This document shows, in pieces, positions 16,846-24,557 of a DNA stretch of 45,321 bases. The position numbers and the translations under genes are program-made. The notes under the pieces were generated by a model that ran no database searches, was not told the origin of the DNA, and saw only the letters and a program-made list of their open reading frames with translations. Location of the stretch: contig NZ_KB890415.1 of NCBI RefSeq assembly GCF_000373105.1, forward strand, positions 1 to 45,321, in the 5' to 3' direction. The stretch comes from Neolewinella persica DSM 23188 (GTDB lineage: Bacteria; Bacteroidota; Bacteroidia; Chitinophagales; Saprospiraceae). Every line of letters starts with the position of its first letter. The first letter of the stretch is position 1.

Positions 16846-17297
16846 AGATCGCCGTCGATCAAGCGGTAGATATTCTTATTTCATTAGCCGGCAGACTTTC
16901 TTTGTATTATTTCAATAGCCCTGAAGTTCCAATTGTGCGCTCATTCGTTTGTAGTCATATCTGATATCATCGCCGGCTTGTACATCCTTTGTTTTACCCA
17001 TAACTCTTCATTCGTCCTACGGTTCAGGTTGCCTTGCGCATCGAATTGACCAGTATGAATAGAAGGTTTAGCGCCCGGCCGAGAAAAGCACCCCTCACCA
17101 TTGGTTTCAGGACGATAATAATATTGGTGGTGGGTCAGGCCAAAAGCAGTCAAGGCTTCGTCTGATTTTAGTCCCTGCTCGTTGTAGTTTCTGACGCGTA
17201 CACGCTTGTCGGACGGGCTTATCCCTTTTTTAGACGCGCCTCTTTTGAGTAGCTCTTTTTCAGCGGCCAGTTTCCTGAGTTGGCGATAATTAACTGA
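16846..17297 (-). pseudogene. Degenerate IS3-family transposase remnant
   Basis: Read on the minus strand, VNYRQLRKLAAEKELLKRG is like the end of the IS3 helix-turn-helix/coil region, and ALTAFGLTHHQYYYRP resembles the segment before the DDE domain (typically ALxxxGxSRxxYYYRP). NRRTNEELV-like residues follow, then stops, then NKNIYRLIDGDL, which matches the NHKKVYRLM segment of IS3 OrfB. Several in-frame stops and no DDE catalytic core make it dead. Identification rests on short motifs only; terminal inverted repeats were not found. Confidence 0.5.
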
Positions 17298-17560
17298 TTA
17301 TCAAAGACTAGTTTTCTTTAAAATCGTAGCGGGCCATTGTTTTATGCAAGTTTTGCCCCTCGATATGAAACGATTTTTCCTCGTTAAATAATCACTTTTA
17401 TGAATATTGACCTTGGTGCCAAGGTTAGCTTGTTCATTGATATTGCCCAAATTTGAAGGCCTCTTTTGTCTAAAGAAATGATAAGAATCAATCAATACCC
17501 CAATCTTTATCAATTCTTACACCTACTAAGGAGAATAACTTTGATGCTTCATCAAAGCAA
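17298..17560. other. A/T-rich stretch without a recognisable gene
   Basis: A minus-strand open frame (17301-17513) exists here, but it has no recognisable motif and lies between two pseudogenes. I see no RNA gene, terminator or clear inverted repeat. Confidence 0.4.
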
Positions 17561-17613
17561 AGAATTATGCCCCCCCAAATATTATCAGTAGCTGAACCAG
17601 CTCATGTGAGTAA

Positions 17614-17894
17614 ATGGGGAAAGAGATTCCCGATACGATGATTGCCTTCGGTAGCTTACGTCAGAAGAGTGTAACGTATAGTGCTTTGACTGCCAAAACG
17701 AATGAATTAATAGCCTTGGCATTGCCATTACTGTTCGTTGCGAGGGCTGTATTGCTTTTCACGTACATGATGCCTTACATGCCGGAGCCAATAAAGCGGA
17801 AATAATGGAAACCGCCGGGATGGTTATTCTAATGGGCGGCCGACCTGCTTTGATGTATGGCAGTAAAGCATTGATGCAATTTCAGAAACAGTAA
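17614..17894 (+). pseudogene. Frameshifted AhpD/carboxymuconolactone decarboxylase-family gene
   Basis: MGKEIPDTMIAFGSLRQKS and TAKTNELIALA are in one frame; VRCEGCIAFHVHDALHAGAN and GMVILMGGRPALMYGSKAL, ending at TAA 17892, are in the next. Inserting one base after GGCA near 17721 restores LAIAITVRCEGC, the family's redox CxxC active site. These small proteins act as thiol-dependent antioxidants. The N-terminus before 17614 also seems out of frame or lost. It may be a genuine pseudogene or a sequencing error in a short A run; decay of neighbours favours the former. Confidence 0.8.
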
Positions 17895-17980
17895 GTATAA
17901 AGCCTAAGGAACTCTGAAGGTGCAATTAAACAGAAAACTTGGAAGCAAGGGTTTTATATAACGATTAAAATGTATAAACA

Positions 17981-18511
17981 ATGAAAACTATAATTTTTTT
18001 CCTTTTAACGCTGTCTCTTGGCTTGGTTGCCAGTTGTTCTTCGGTGAAAATAATCACTGATTTTGATCAAGAAGCAGATTTTACCAGCTATAAAATTTAT
18101 GCCTGGTCTCAAGTCTCAGATCCGTTTAACTTGGACTACCCCCAATACGATAATTCGCTAAACAGGAATCGGTGGAAAGAGGCTATTGATGCAGCTTTAC
18201 AGCGTCAAGGTTATGTCTTAGGGGAAGGAAATGTTGATCTTGAAGTGGATTTTCACTTACAATTTGAACGCAATGCGGTGCCCTATCATGACCATCATGA
18301 CGTAGAAGGTCAATCTTCGTACAATTACAAACCAACATCTGTTTACCAATACGACCAGGGCACTATGATCATTCACCTTCTTGACCTGGAGAAAAAGCGA
18401 ATTGTTTGGCAAGGCTTTTCAACCAGAGCTTTGGATATTGGACTGCTCGAAGATGCGGATGCGAATATTCAAAAAGCGGTAAGTAAAATATTCAAAAATT
18501 TTCCTGGGTAA
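17981..18511 (+). CDS. DUF4136-family lipoprotein
   Basis: 176 residues. MKTIIFFLLTLSLGLVASCS has a lipobox cysteine at position 19. The segment ITDFDQEADFTSYKIYAWSQ is the DUF4136 N-terminal signature (DxxxDFxxYKTYAW), and GTMIIHLLDLEKKRIVWQGF is the matching later strand. These are outer-membrane or periplasmic lipoproteins of unknown function that are common in Bacteroidetes. Length is normal for the family. It stands between the decayed CMD gene and moeA and is likely monocistronic. Confidence 0.85.
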   Translation: MKTIIFFLLTLSLGLVASCSSVKIITDFDQEADFTSYKIYAWSQVSDPFNLDYPQYDNSLNRNRWKEAIDAALQRQGYVLGEGNVDLEVDFHLQFERNAVPYHDHHDVEGQSSYNYKPTSVYQYDQGTMIIHLLDLEKKRIVWQGFSTRALDIGLLEDADANIQKAVSKIFKNFPG

Positions 18512-18570
18512 GCTTGTTAGTCTTTGTTTCAAGTCTGAATAATCTCACAACACCACAGCAAGTCAGTCCT

Positions 18571-18578
18571 TACCTTAG
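18571..18578 (+). promoter_or_regulatory. TACCTTAG promoter -7 box, four bases before moeA
   Basis: TACCTTAG then CCCC then ATG 18583; the same arrangement precedes the moeA fragment at 16704. It implies a leaderless transcript and decides the start against a TTG at 18514. Confidence 0.55.
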
Positions 18579-18582
18579 CCCC

Positions 18583-19773
18583 ATGCTAACTGACTACCCA
18601 ACCGCCCGCCAACTCACCCTCCAACAAAACTTCAACTGGGGCGAGGAAACCGTCCCCCTGGTAGCGGCCGCAGGCCGCATATTAGCCGAGCCCCTGCTGG
18701 CGGACCGCCCACAGCCGCCGTTCGACCGGGTGACGATGGATGGCATCGCCATCGACTACACCAACTACGCGACGGGGCAACGAACCTTCCCCATTGAAGG
18801 AATCGTTGCGGCAGGCACCGCAACGACATCGCTGACCGACGCTGCAAATTGCCTGGAAGTAATGACCGGGGCCGTCATGCCGCCGGGGGCAACGACCGTA
18901 ATTCGCTACGAAGACCTGGAGCGGGTGGGGGAGACCTTCGTTTTACCGGACGGCGTGCAAGACGGAAAGAACATTCACCAACAAGGAAGGGACGCGGCCG
19001 CAGGTGCAAGGTTGATGCAGGAAGGAGCAAGGATTGGTGGGGCAGCGATCAACTTGTTGGCCAGTTGCGGTTACGCCAACGTGGTGGTGAAACGGTTACC
19101 CAAAGTTGCCGTGATTGCTACCGGTGATGAACTGGTAGCGGTAGAAGCGTCACCGTTGCCGCATCAGATTCGGATGTCGAACCTGTTTCATTTGCAACAC
19201 CAACTCGCTACGGCGGGAATCGCCGCCACCACCCATCACATCGTGGATGACCAGGCGGTGCTTCGGGAAAAGATTGCGGAGCTGCTTTCCCAAAAAGATA
19301 TTTTGATCTTCAGCGGAGGGGTCTCTAAGGGCAAGTACGACTTTTTACCGGGGGTCCTGGCGGAACTTGGGGTAGAACAACTCTTCCATCGGGTCGCGCA
19401 GCGACCGGGGAAACCGATCTGGGTGGGCAGAACCCAGGAAACAATGGTGTTTGGTTTACCGGGGAACCCGGTGTCCAGTCTGACGGGGTTGTTGGCCTAC
19501 GTTGGTCCCTTTCTGCGGAAGAACCTTGGCATGGTGGCGCGGGAGGACCAACGGGCCTTGGCGGAAGATTTTGCCTTCGGCAAAGACCTGACCTTATTCC
19601 AGGTAGTCGCCATCGACCCGGCTACTCAGCGCGTACGTCCGGTGACCAACGGCGGCTCCGGAGACGCCTCCAGTATGCTGCGGGGCGATGGCTTCCTGGT
19701 TTTACCCCGGGAGCGCTCAACCTTTGCCGCTGGCGAATCCTTTCCTTTTCTCCCCTTCGACCAACTATTATGA
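18583..19773 (+). CDS. moeA: Molybdopterin molybdenumtransferase
   Basis: 396 residues, normal for MoeA. Motifs in order: AAGRILAEPLLADRPQPPFD, DRVTMDGIAI, MTGAVMPPGATTVIRYED, GRDAAAGARL, VAVIATGDEL (start of the MoCF-binding domain), DILIFSGGVSKGKYD and VFGLPGNPVSSLTG. It inserts molybdate into adenylylated molybdopterin in Mo-cofactor synthesis. The stop overlaps the ATG of the next gene (ATGA), so the two are co-translated. A partial second copy of its 5' end lies 1.9 kb upstream. A dispersed NotI-core repeat coincides with its GRDAAAGA codons. Confidence 0.95.
   Translation: MLTDYPTARQLTLQQNFNWGEETVPLVAAAGRILAEPLLADRPQPPFDRVTMDGIAIDYTNYATGQRTFPIEGIVAAGTATTSLTDAANCLEVMTGAVMPPGATTVIRYEDLERVGETFVLPDGVQDGKNIHQQGRDAAAGARLMQEGARIGGAAINLLASCGYANVVVKRLPKVAVIATGDELVAVEASPLPHQIRMSNLFHLQHQLATAGIAATTHHIVDDQAVLREKIAELLSQKDILIFSGGVSKGKYDFLPGVLAELGVEQLFHRVAQRPGKPIWVGRTQETMVFGLPGNPVSSLTGLLAYVGPFLRKNLGMVAREDQRALAEDFAFGKDLTLFQVVAIDPATQRVRPVTNGGSGDASSMLRGDGFLVLPRERSTFAAGESFPFLPFDQLL
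18991..19010 (+). repeat. NotI-core dispersed repeat, copy D, inside moeA
   Basis: GACGCGGCCGCAGGTGCAAG matches the consensus in all but one base. It encodes part of GRDAAAGARL, a segment where MoeA proteins normally have a conserved turn, so it does not disrupt the protein. Confidence 0.55.
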
Positions 19774-20891
19774 AAAAGCACGATAAACATCCTAAGCTGA
19801 TCCGGCCTGCTGGCGACCAATACGCCAGGACAGACGTTGCGCTGCTGGGCAGCACTTGTGCGGTGATGGATCCACTGATCGAAGAATGGGCCCAGGCCCT
19901 GAGCAAAAGCTACCGGACACTTTCGGTTATTGGTGTACACGGCGAAACGGCGGAGGCAAAAAGCCTGCAAGTTGGAGAGAAACGTTTCAGTACCTCTTTT
20001 TCTGCCTGGAGCGAATACGATGAACGAATTCAACGCAGCGAATTTGACGTAGCGCTGGTGAACGGAAACCATTATCCGGCTGCCCGACAAATCGTCTTTG
20101 TTGATCCTAAGAAGTCTGGTACTTTAGAGCGACGTCGGGAACAGCTGACGGACATCCTGGCCGTTGTGGTTTGCCCTGGAGCGGATGGTATGCCTGATTG
20201 GTTGTCCGAAACGGTCAAGGCGCAAGACGGTGAAGTAATCCTCTGCCGGCTGGAGAAAGCGTCGACGGCCGTCCTTCCCCTGCTTAACCACGTCCTTAGC
20301 ACCCGCGTCCCCGCCCTGAACGCCCTGATCCTGACGGGCGGCAAAAGTATCCGCATGGGAACGCGTAAAGCTGACCTCGTGTATCGTACAAACGGGGAGA
20401 CGGAAGGCGCCCGGATGGCGCGCTTGTGTAACGACCTGTTGCCCGGCCGGGTGCATATTTCGGTGGCCGATGCTGATCAACCCACCATCGCCGGCTTTCC
20501 CAACCTGGCCGACCGCTTCCTCGGGCTCGGCCCCGCCGGGGCCATCAGCTCCGCTTTCCTGTCGGACCCCAACGCCGCCTGGCTGGTCCTGGCCTGCGAC
20601 CTCCCGCTGCTGGAAAAATCCCACCTGGAACAACTGATCGAAGGGAGGGACGCCCGTAAATTTGCGACGGCCTACCAACTGGCCAGCCAGCCGTTCCCGG
20701 AACCGTTGGTAGCCATTTATGAGCCGCGTGCCTATGCCCGCCTGCTGCAGTTTTTGGGGATGGGTTATTCTTGTCCGCGAAAGGTGCTGATCAATAGTGA
20801 GGTGAAAATATTGGAAACGGCAGATGAGGCTGCCTTCCGGAACGCTAATACACCGGAGGATCGGGCGGGTATATTGAAGATGTTGGTTTAG
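19770..20891 (+). CDS. MobA-like molybdenum cofactor nucleotidyltransferase with extra N-terminal domain
   Basis: 373 residues, about twice a plain MobA. The C-terminal half (from about residue 185) is the nucleotidyltransferase: LILTGGKSIRMGTRKADLVY, LGLGPAGAISSAF, WLVLACDLPLLEKSHLEQL. The usual acidic residue before the lysine of the RMGxDK loop is replaced (GTRK). The N-terminal domain (VALLGSTCAVMDPLIEEWAQ, DVALVNGNHYPA, QIVFVDPKK) resembles an extra domain found in Bacteroidetes relatives of this protein; its role is unclear to me. It overlaps moeA by four bases, fitting molybdenum cofactor maturation, probably guanylyl or cytidylyl transfer. Confidence 0.82.
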   Translation: MKKHDKHPKLIRPAGDQYARTDVALLGSTCAVMDPLIEEWAQALSKSYRTLSVIGVHGETAEAKSLQVGEKRFSTSFSAWSEYDERIQRSEFDVALVNGNHYPAARQIVFVDPKKSGTLERRREQLTDILAVVVCPGADGMPDWLSETVKAQDGEVILCRLEKASTAVLPLLNHVLSTRVPALNALILTGGKSIRMGTRKADLVYRTNGETEGARMARLCNDLLPGRVHISVADADQPTIAGFPNLADRFLGLGPAGAISSAFLSDPNAAWLVLACDLPLLEKSHLEQLIEGRDARKFATAYQLASQPFPEPLVAIYEPRAYARLLQFLGMGYSCPRKVLINSEVKILETADEAAFRNANTPEDRAGILKMLV

Positions 20892-20960
20892 TGAGGGCCA
20901 ACCTCTCGGCCGGCGACCTTTTTTTAAGCCTTGTGGACTGAAGGTGAAGTAGTCTCTAAG

Positions 20961-21009
20961 GGCGAGTGGGCTATGCCCCGAGATTTCCCGGGACATAGCC
21001 CACTCGTCC
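20961..21009 (+). terminator. Large hairpin after the mobA-like gene
   Basis: CGAGTGGGCTATG (20963-20975) pairs perfectly with CATAGCCCACTCG (20994-21006), extended by GGG/CCC inside. It lies 70 bp after the stop, and AAAAAA follows at 21014. A T tract on the transcript is lacking, so it may also be an extragenic palindrome. Confidence 0.5.
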
Positions 21010-21091
21010 TGAACAAAAAAGCGTTATTACGTTTTGGCGACGAAATTTAATTATAGTGGGCTGGCGAATTCAAGATGGTGTTTCTGGTTTG

Positions 21092-21153
21092 TCAGCACTT
21101 GTGCTGATAGGTCATTGCCGCGTTGAGTTTGCCAACTCAGCACAAGTGCTGAG
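21092..21153. promoter_or_regulatory. Pair of inverted 16-bp dyads upstream of the acyl-CoA dehydrogenase
   Basis: TCAGCACTTGTGCTGA (21092-21107) and TCAGCACAAGTGCTGA (21137-21152) are each dyads and are exact reverse complements of each other. TGAGTT-TGCC-AACTCA lies just inside the right copy. They can form either two small hairpins or one long stem. Confidence 0.6.
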
Positions 21154-21159
21154 GAACCA

Positions 21160-21191
21160 TTAGCGAATTTTCGCTAAAACCCGTACCTTCG
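21160..21191 (+). promoter_or_regulatory. Operator-like 18-bp dyad and TACCTTCG promoter box
   Basis: TTAGCGAATTTTCGCTAA (21160-21177) has 8-bp perfect arms and lies six bases before TACCTTCG (21184-21191). A repressor there would occupy the spacer between the -33 and -7 elements. The start codon of the acyl-CoA dehydrogenase is 19 bp after the box. A TetR-type fatty-acid regulator would be the natural guess; none is encoded nearby. Confidence 0.65.
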
Positions 21192-21210
21192 CGCCAAACC
21201 TACCCACGCC

Positions 21211-23007
21211 ATGCAATACATCTCTACCCGGAACCTTCGTTTCGTACTTAATGAAGTCCTTGACCTAAACCGGATTCGCTCTTTTGAGCAACACGAGGCA
21301 TTTGATAATGAAGCCACTGAAATGGCACTCGATGCGGCCAAGCAACTCTCCGACCAGTACCTTTTTCCTTTTTATCGGGAAATGGATAAAAAGAAGGCTT
21401 ACTACAAAGATGGCGAGGTCCACGTACTACCCGAAGTCGGGGAGAGCATGCGCGCTATGGGCGCCGCCGGTTGGCTTAGTGCCGCCTGGCCATACGACGC
21501 TAATGGGCAACAGATGCCGACGGTTATTCTCAACGCAGCCGGACTGATCTTTCAGGCAGCCAACGGGAATATGGCGGCTTACAGCTTCCTGACGACGGGT
21601 GCCGCTAACTTGATCCTAACCTTTGGCAGCGATCAACTGAAAGCAACGTACCTCGAGAAAATGGCCGCAGGAGAATGGCAGGGCACGATGGCCCTGACGG
21701 AGCCCCAGGCAGGGTCTTCGCTCTCAGACATCACCACTACCTACGAACTGTTGGAGGACGGCAGTTACTCGATCAAAGGGCAGAAAATCTACATCAGTGG
21801 CGGCGACCACAATTCCACCGAAAACGTAGTGCACCTGTTATTGGCACGTCAGAAGGGTGGGCCTAAGGGTATGAAGGGTGTGAGCCTTTTTGTGGTGCCT
21901 AAGCACTTGCCCGTCGACGGTGAACTGGTCGATAACCACGTAACTACCGCCGGGATTTACGGTAAAATGGGACAAAAAGGTTACGTGGCCGCTCACCTTA
22001 TGTACGGCGAACAGGGAGAGACCAAAGGCTACCTGGTAGGTGAAGAGTTCCGTGGTCTGAACTGTATGTTTCAGATGATGAACGAGGCCCGGATCGGTAC
22101 CGGTATCATGGCTGCCGCCAGTGCTTCAGCGGCTTACTACGCCAGCTTACAATACGCCAAGGAGCGGCCGCAGGGGCGCCACCCGGGAAATAAAGACGTA
22201 AATGCCCCACAGGTGATCATCGCCGAGCACGCCGATGTGCGCCGGATGCTGCTCTTCCAAAAAGCAGTAGTGGAGGGCAGCGTCGATCTGCTGCTGCAGT
22301 GCTCTTTGTACGAGGACATCAGTAAAATAAGCCAGGACGAAGAAGAGCGCGAGCGCGCGCATCTGCTGACGGAGCTACTTACCCCAATTGCCAAATCCTT
22401 CCCCAGTGAATACGGTAACGAATCCGTCAGCATTGGTATGCAAGTACTAGGTGGTGCCGGCTACACGGATGATTTCCCGCTGGAGCAGATCTTCCGTGAC
22501 ATCCGGGTGAATTCCATTTACGAAGGCACCACGACCATTCATGGTCTTGACTTACTTGGCCGGAAAATGATGATGAAGGGTGGTAAGCCAGTGCAGCTTT
22601 TGACGGAAGAAATTCAGAAAACCCTGGCACCCGCCCTGGCAAATGAAACCACGAAGGGAATGGCTGAAAACCTCGCTAAAGGCCTTGGGTCCGTGCAGCA
22701 GGTGATGGGGCATCTCATGGGACTCGCGCAAAGCGAGGATCCGAAGGTCTTCCTGGCCGATGCTACGATCTTTTTGGATTACTTCAGTCTTCACGTCATT
22801 GGTTGGCTGTGGCTCCGTGAAGCTTTGGCTGCCGACAAGGCGCTACCAGACGCTGACGGAACTGACGAAGAGAATTTCTACAAGTCGAAAATCCAGACGG
22901 CTCGTTTCTACTTCAACTATATTTTCTCCCGCACTGCTGCGCACAAGCGCACCCTGCTGAATACGGAGCGGATTACTTTGGAGACTGGGGGTGATTTGTT
23001 GGTGTAG
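21211..23007 (+). CDS. Acyl-CoA dehydrogenase (long, about 600 residues)
   Basis: 598 residues. MALTEPQAGSSLSDI is the FAD/substrate signature, KIYISGGDHN the following beta-domain strand, MMNEARIGTGIMAA and GGAGYTDDFPLEQIFRD the C-terminal helical signatures, and IYEGTTTIHGLDLLGRKM the conserved end. The extra C-terminal 130 residues (from about 465) fit the C-terminal extension of the long acyl-CoA dehydrogenases. Role: first step of fatty-acid beta-oxidation, substrate chain length not determinable. It is monocistronic and appears tightly regulated by dyads upstream. The GCGGCCGCAGG at 22165 is only a partial match to the dispersed repeat. Confidence 0.92.
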   Translation: MQYISTRNLRFVLNEVLDLNRIRSFEQHEAFDNEATEMALDAAKQLSDQYLFPFYREMDKKKAYYKDGEVHVLPEVGESMRAMGAAGWLSAAWPYDANGQQMPTVILNAAGLIFQAANGNMAAYSFLTTGAANLILTFGSDQLKATYLEKMAAGEWQGTMALTEPQAGSSLSDITTTYELLEDGSYSIKGQKIYISGGDHNSTENVVHLLLARQKGGPKGMKGVSLFVVPKHLPVDGELVDNHVTTAGIYGKMGQKGYVAAHLMYGEQGETKGYLVGEEFRGLNCMFQMMNEARIGTGIMAAASASAAYYASLQYAKERPQGRHPGNKDVNAPQVIIAEHADVRRMLLFQKAVVEGSVDLLLQCSLYEDISKISQDEEERERAHLLTELLTPIAKSFPSEYGNESVSIGMQVLGGAGYTDDFPLEQIFRDIRVNSIYEGTTTIHGLDLLGRKMMMKGGKPVQLLTEEIQKTLAPALANETTKGMAENLAKGLGSVQQVMGHLMGLAQSEDPKVFLADATIFLDYFSLHVIGWLWLREALAADKALPDADGTDEENFYKSKIQTARFYFNYIFSRTAAHKRTLLNTERITLETGGDLLV

Positions 23008-23043
23008 TTTTTGCGCTGGAATTTGAATGTTTACGTCGCCAAG

Positions 23044-23338
23044 GTCGCCTCTCCCCCGGCCCCTCTCCCCCGGAGAGGGATGACCCTTCGTCAATGGTTT
23101 TAGCAAGAATTATTGATTTTCAACCTATTTATGAGGCTTGTTTGGTCCGTTTTTAGGAGTATGCGTTAGCCTTGCCCCTAGTGGTAGAAGAACGAAGTTA
23201 CGCTGCGGCTACCGCCTTGCTGAATCGACACAAGTTGCTTAAATGGAAGCATTTAATTGTATTTGAGGCCTGAATCCTCCTTCCATTTTACCTAAAAACA
23301 CCAATGCTTGGGTCACCCCTCTCCGGGGGAGAGGCGAC
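23044..23338. repeat. MITE-like element 2, 295 bp with 16-bp perfect terminal inverted repeats
   Basis: GTCGCCTCTCCCCCGG (23044-23059) and CCGGGGGAGAGGCGAC (23323-23338) are perfect inverted copies. Next to each end is a GGRTGACCC block; the right end, read inward, continues CCCAAGCATTGGTGTTTTT, matching element 1 at 11754. The interior has no plausible coding sequence, so it fills the whole gap between the acyl-CoA dehydrogenase and the DUF1501 gene. Confidence 0.7.
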
Positions 23339-23364
23339 TTCGGGCGGCTAAAGTTCAAATCTTA

Positions 23365-24546
23365 TTAGACAACCCCCAATCCAGCAAACTTCCCCTTCAG
23401 CACCGCTTTAGCATCACCCCCCAACCAGTTATCAATCACGTCCGCATAGCAGTTTCTGAAGTCGACTTGATGGATGAGGTCCTCATTCTCGAGCTTGCTC
23501 AGGTCAGGTGAAGGGTTGTAAAAACCATTCTTCTTCAGCTTCCCGCCAATCATCATCACGTTGTTGGCAGTGCCATGGTCGGTACCACCGCTACCGTTCT
23601 GGGCCAGGCGGCGACCGAATTCGGAGAAGGTCATGATCAGTACATCGTCGAAGAGGTTGTTTTGCTTGAGGTCTTTGACCAGGGCGGATACGCCTTCGGC
23701 GTATTGGGTGAGCAGGCGTTGCTGCCGGCCCTTCTGGCCGGCGTGGGTATCGAAACCACCGAGGCTGGCGTAGTAGATATTGGTGGCCGTATCGGCGGTG
23801 ATCAGTTCAGCGATTTGCTGTAAGTCCCGGCCAAAGGCGTTGCGGGGAAAGCTGACCTTTGATTTGTAGACGCGTGATTGTTCGTATAGATAACCCGCCG
23901 CGTCGGTCGTTTCCGTTAGTGTTTTATACAGGTAGTGCAGGTTGCCTTCGGTAGCATGCTCCGTCGGCAGGGAGGCAAAGCGTTGGTTGTTTACTGCTTG
24001 CCGCAGGCGATTGGCGTCGCTCATGGCAAAGCCGGTGCGGAGTTCGCCTTTCATGGCCAGGCTCAGGCCGTCGTCCACTTCCAGGGCGTGATAGGCCGGT
24101 TGGTTGGTCAGCGTATCGAGGTGGCGACCGATCCAGCCGGTAGACCAGGCTTCCGTCGCCGGACTCCCCGTTTGCCAGATGTCCATCGAACGAAAGTGGG
24201 AGCGGTTAGGGTCGGGGTAGCCGACACTGTTGATGATGCTCAGCTCTCCCTGATTGTATAATTCCCGGAGAGGACCCATTGCCGGGTGCAGCCCCTGAAC
24301 CTCGTTCAATTTCAACACCTCACTAGCGGGGATACCAAGGACCGGGCGCTTTTGGTAGTAAATATCATCACCGAAAGGAATGATGGTGTTCAGGCCATCG
24401 TTTCCTCCGGATAACTGGAGGACGATCAGGATTTTACCACTGCGTGAGGCGGTCATTTGATTACGCGAAAATCCCCTGAGAAACGTTGGCGTAAACAAGG
24501 CCGTAGAGGCCAGGGTGGAGGCTTTGAGAAAATCTCTTCTTTTCAT
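23365..24546 (-). CDS. DUF1501 protein (sulfatase-like fold, exported)
   Basis: 393 residues. MKRRDFLKASTLASTALFTP is a Tat-like leader (KRRDFLK). LIVLQLSGGNDGLNTIIPFG is the DUF1501 start motif, with SHFRSMDIWQTG, TFSEFGRRLAQNGSGGTDHG later; this GTDHG motif suits a metal-binding alkaline-phosphatase-like site. It follows the DUF1800 gene by 11 bp; this pair is widespread in Bacteroidetes and Planctomycetes. Function is not established; export and processing of a surface substrate is often supposed. The stop at 23365 is just inside the neighbouring repeat's right side. Confidence 0.9.
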   Translation of the reverse strand: MKRRDFLKASTLASTALFTPTFLRGFSRNQMTASRSGKILIVLQLSGGNDGLNTIIPFGDDIYYQKRPVLGIPASEVLKLNEVQGLHPAMGPLRELYNQGELSIINSVGYPDPNRSHFRSMDIWQTGSPATEAWSTGWIGRHLDTLTNQPAYHALEVDDGLSLAMKGELRTGFAMSDANRLRQAVNNQRFASLPTEHATEGNLHYLYKTLTETTDAAGYLYEQSRVYKSKVSFPRNAFGRDLQQIAELITADTATNIYYASLGGFDTHAGQKGRQQRLLTQYAEGVSALVKDLKQNNLFDDVLIMTFSEFGRRLAQNGSGGTDHGTANNVMMIGGKLKKNGFYNPSPDLSKLENEDLIHQVDFRNCYADVIDNWLGGDAKAVLKGKFAGLGVV

Positions 24547-24557
24547 GGTTCAGGGGA

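Noticed and set aside
17301..17513. 70-codon minus-strand frame as a gene
   Set aside because: It has no homology signature, no ribosome-binding or promoter signal, and lies between two pseudogenes.
22161..22176. GGAGCGGCCGCAGG in the acyl-CoA dehydrogenase as another NotI-core repeat
   Set aside because: Only the core matches; the flanking GGTGCAA is absent (GGGCGCC instead), so I treat it as chance in G/C-rich coding DNA. The same holds for 32085 and for the AAAGR codons at 16797 and 18665.
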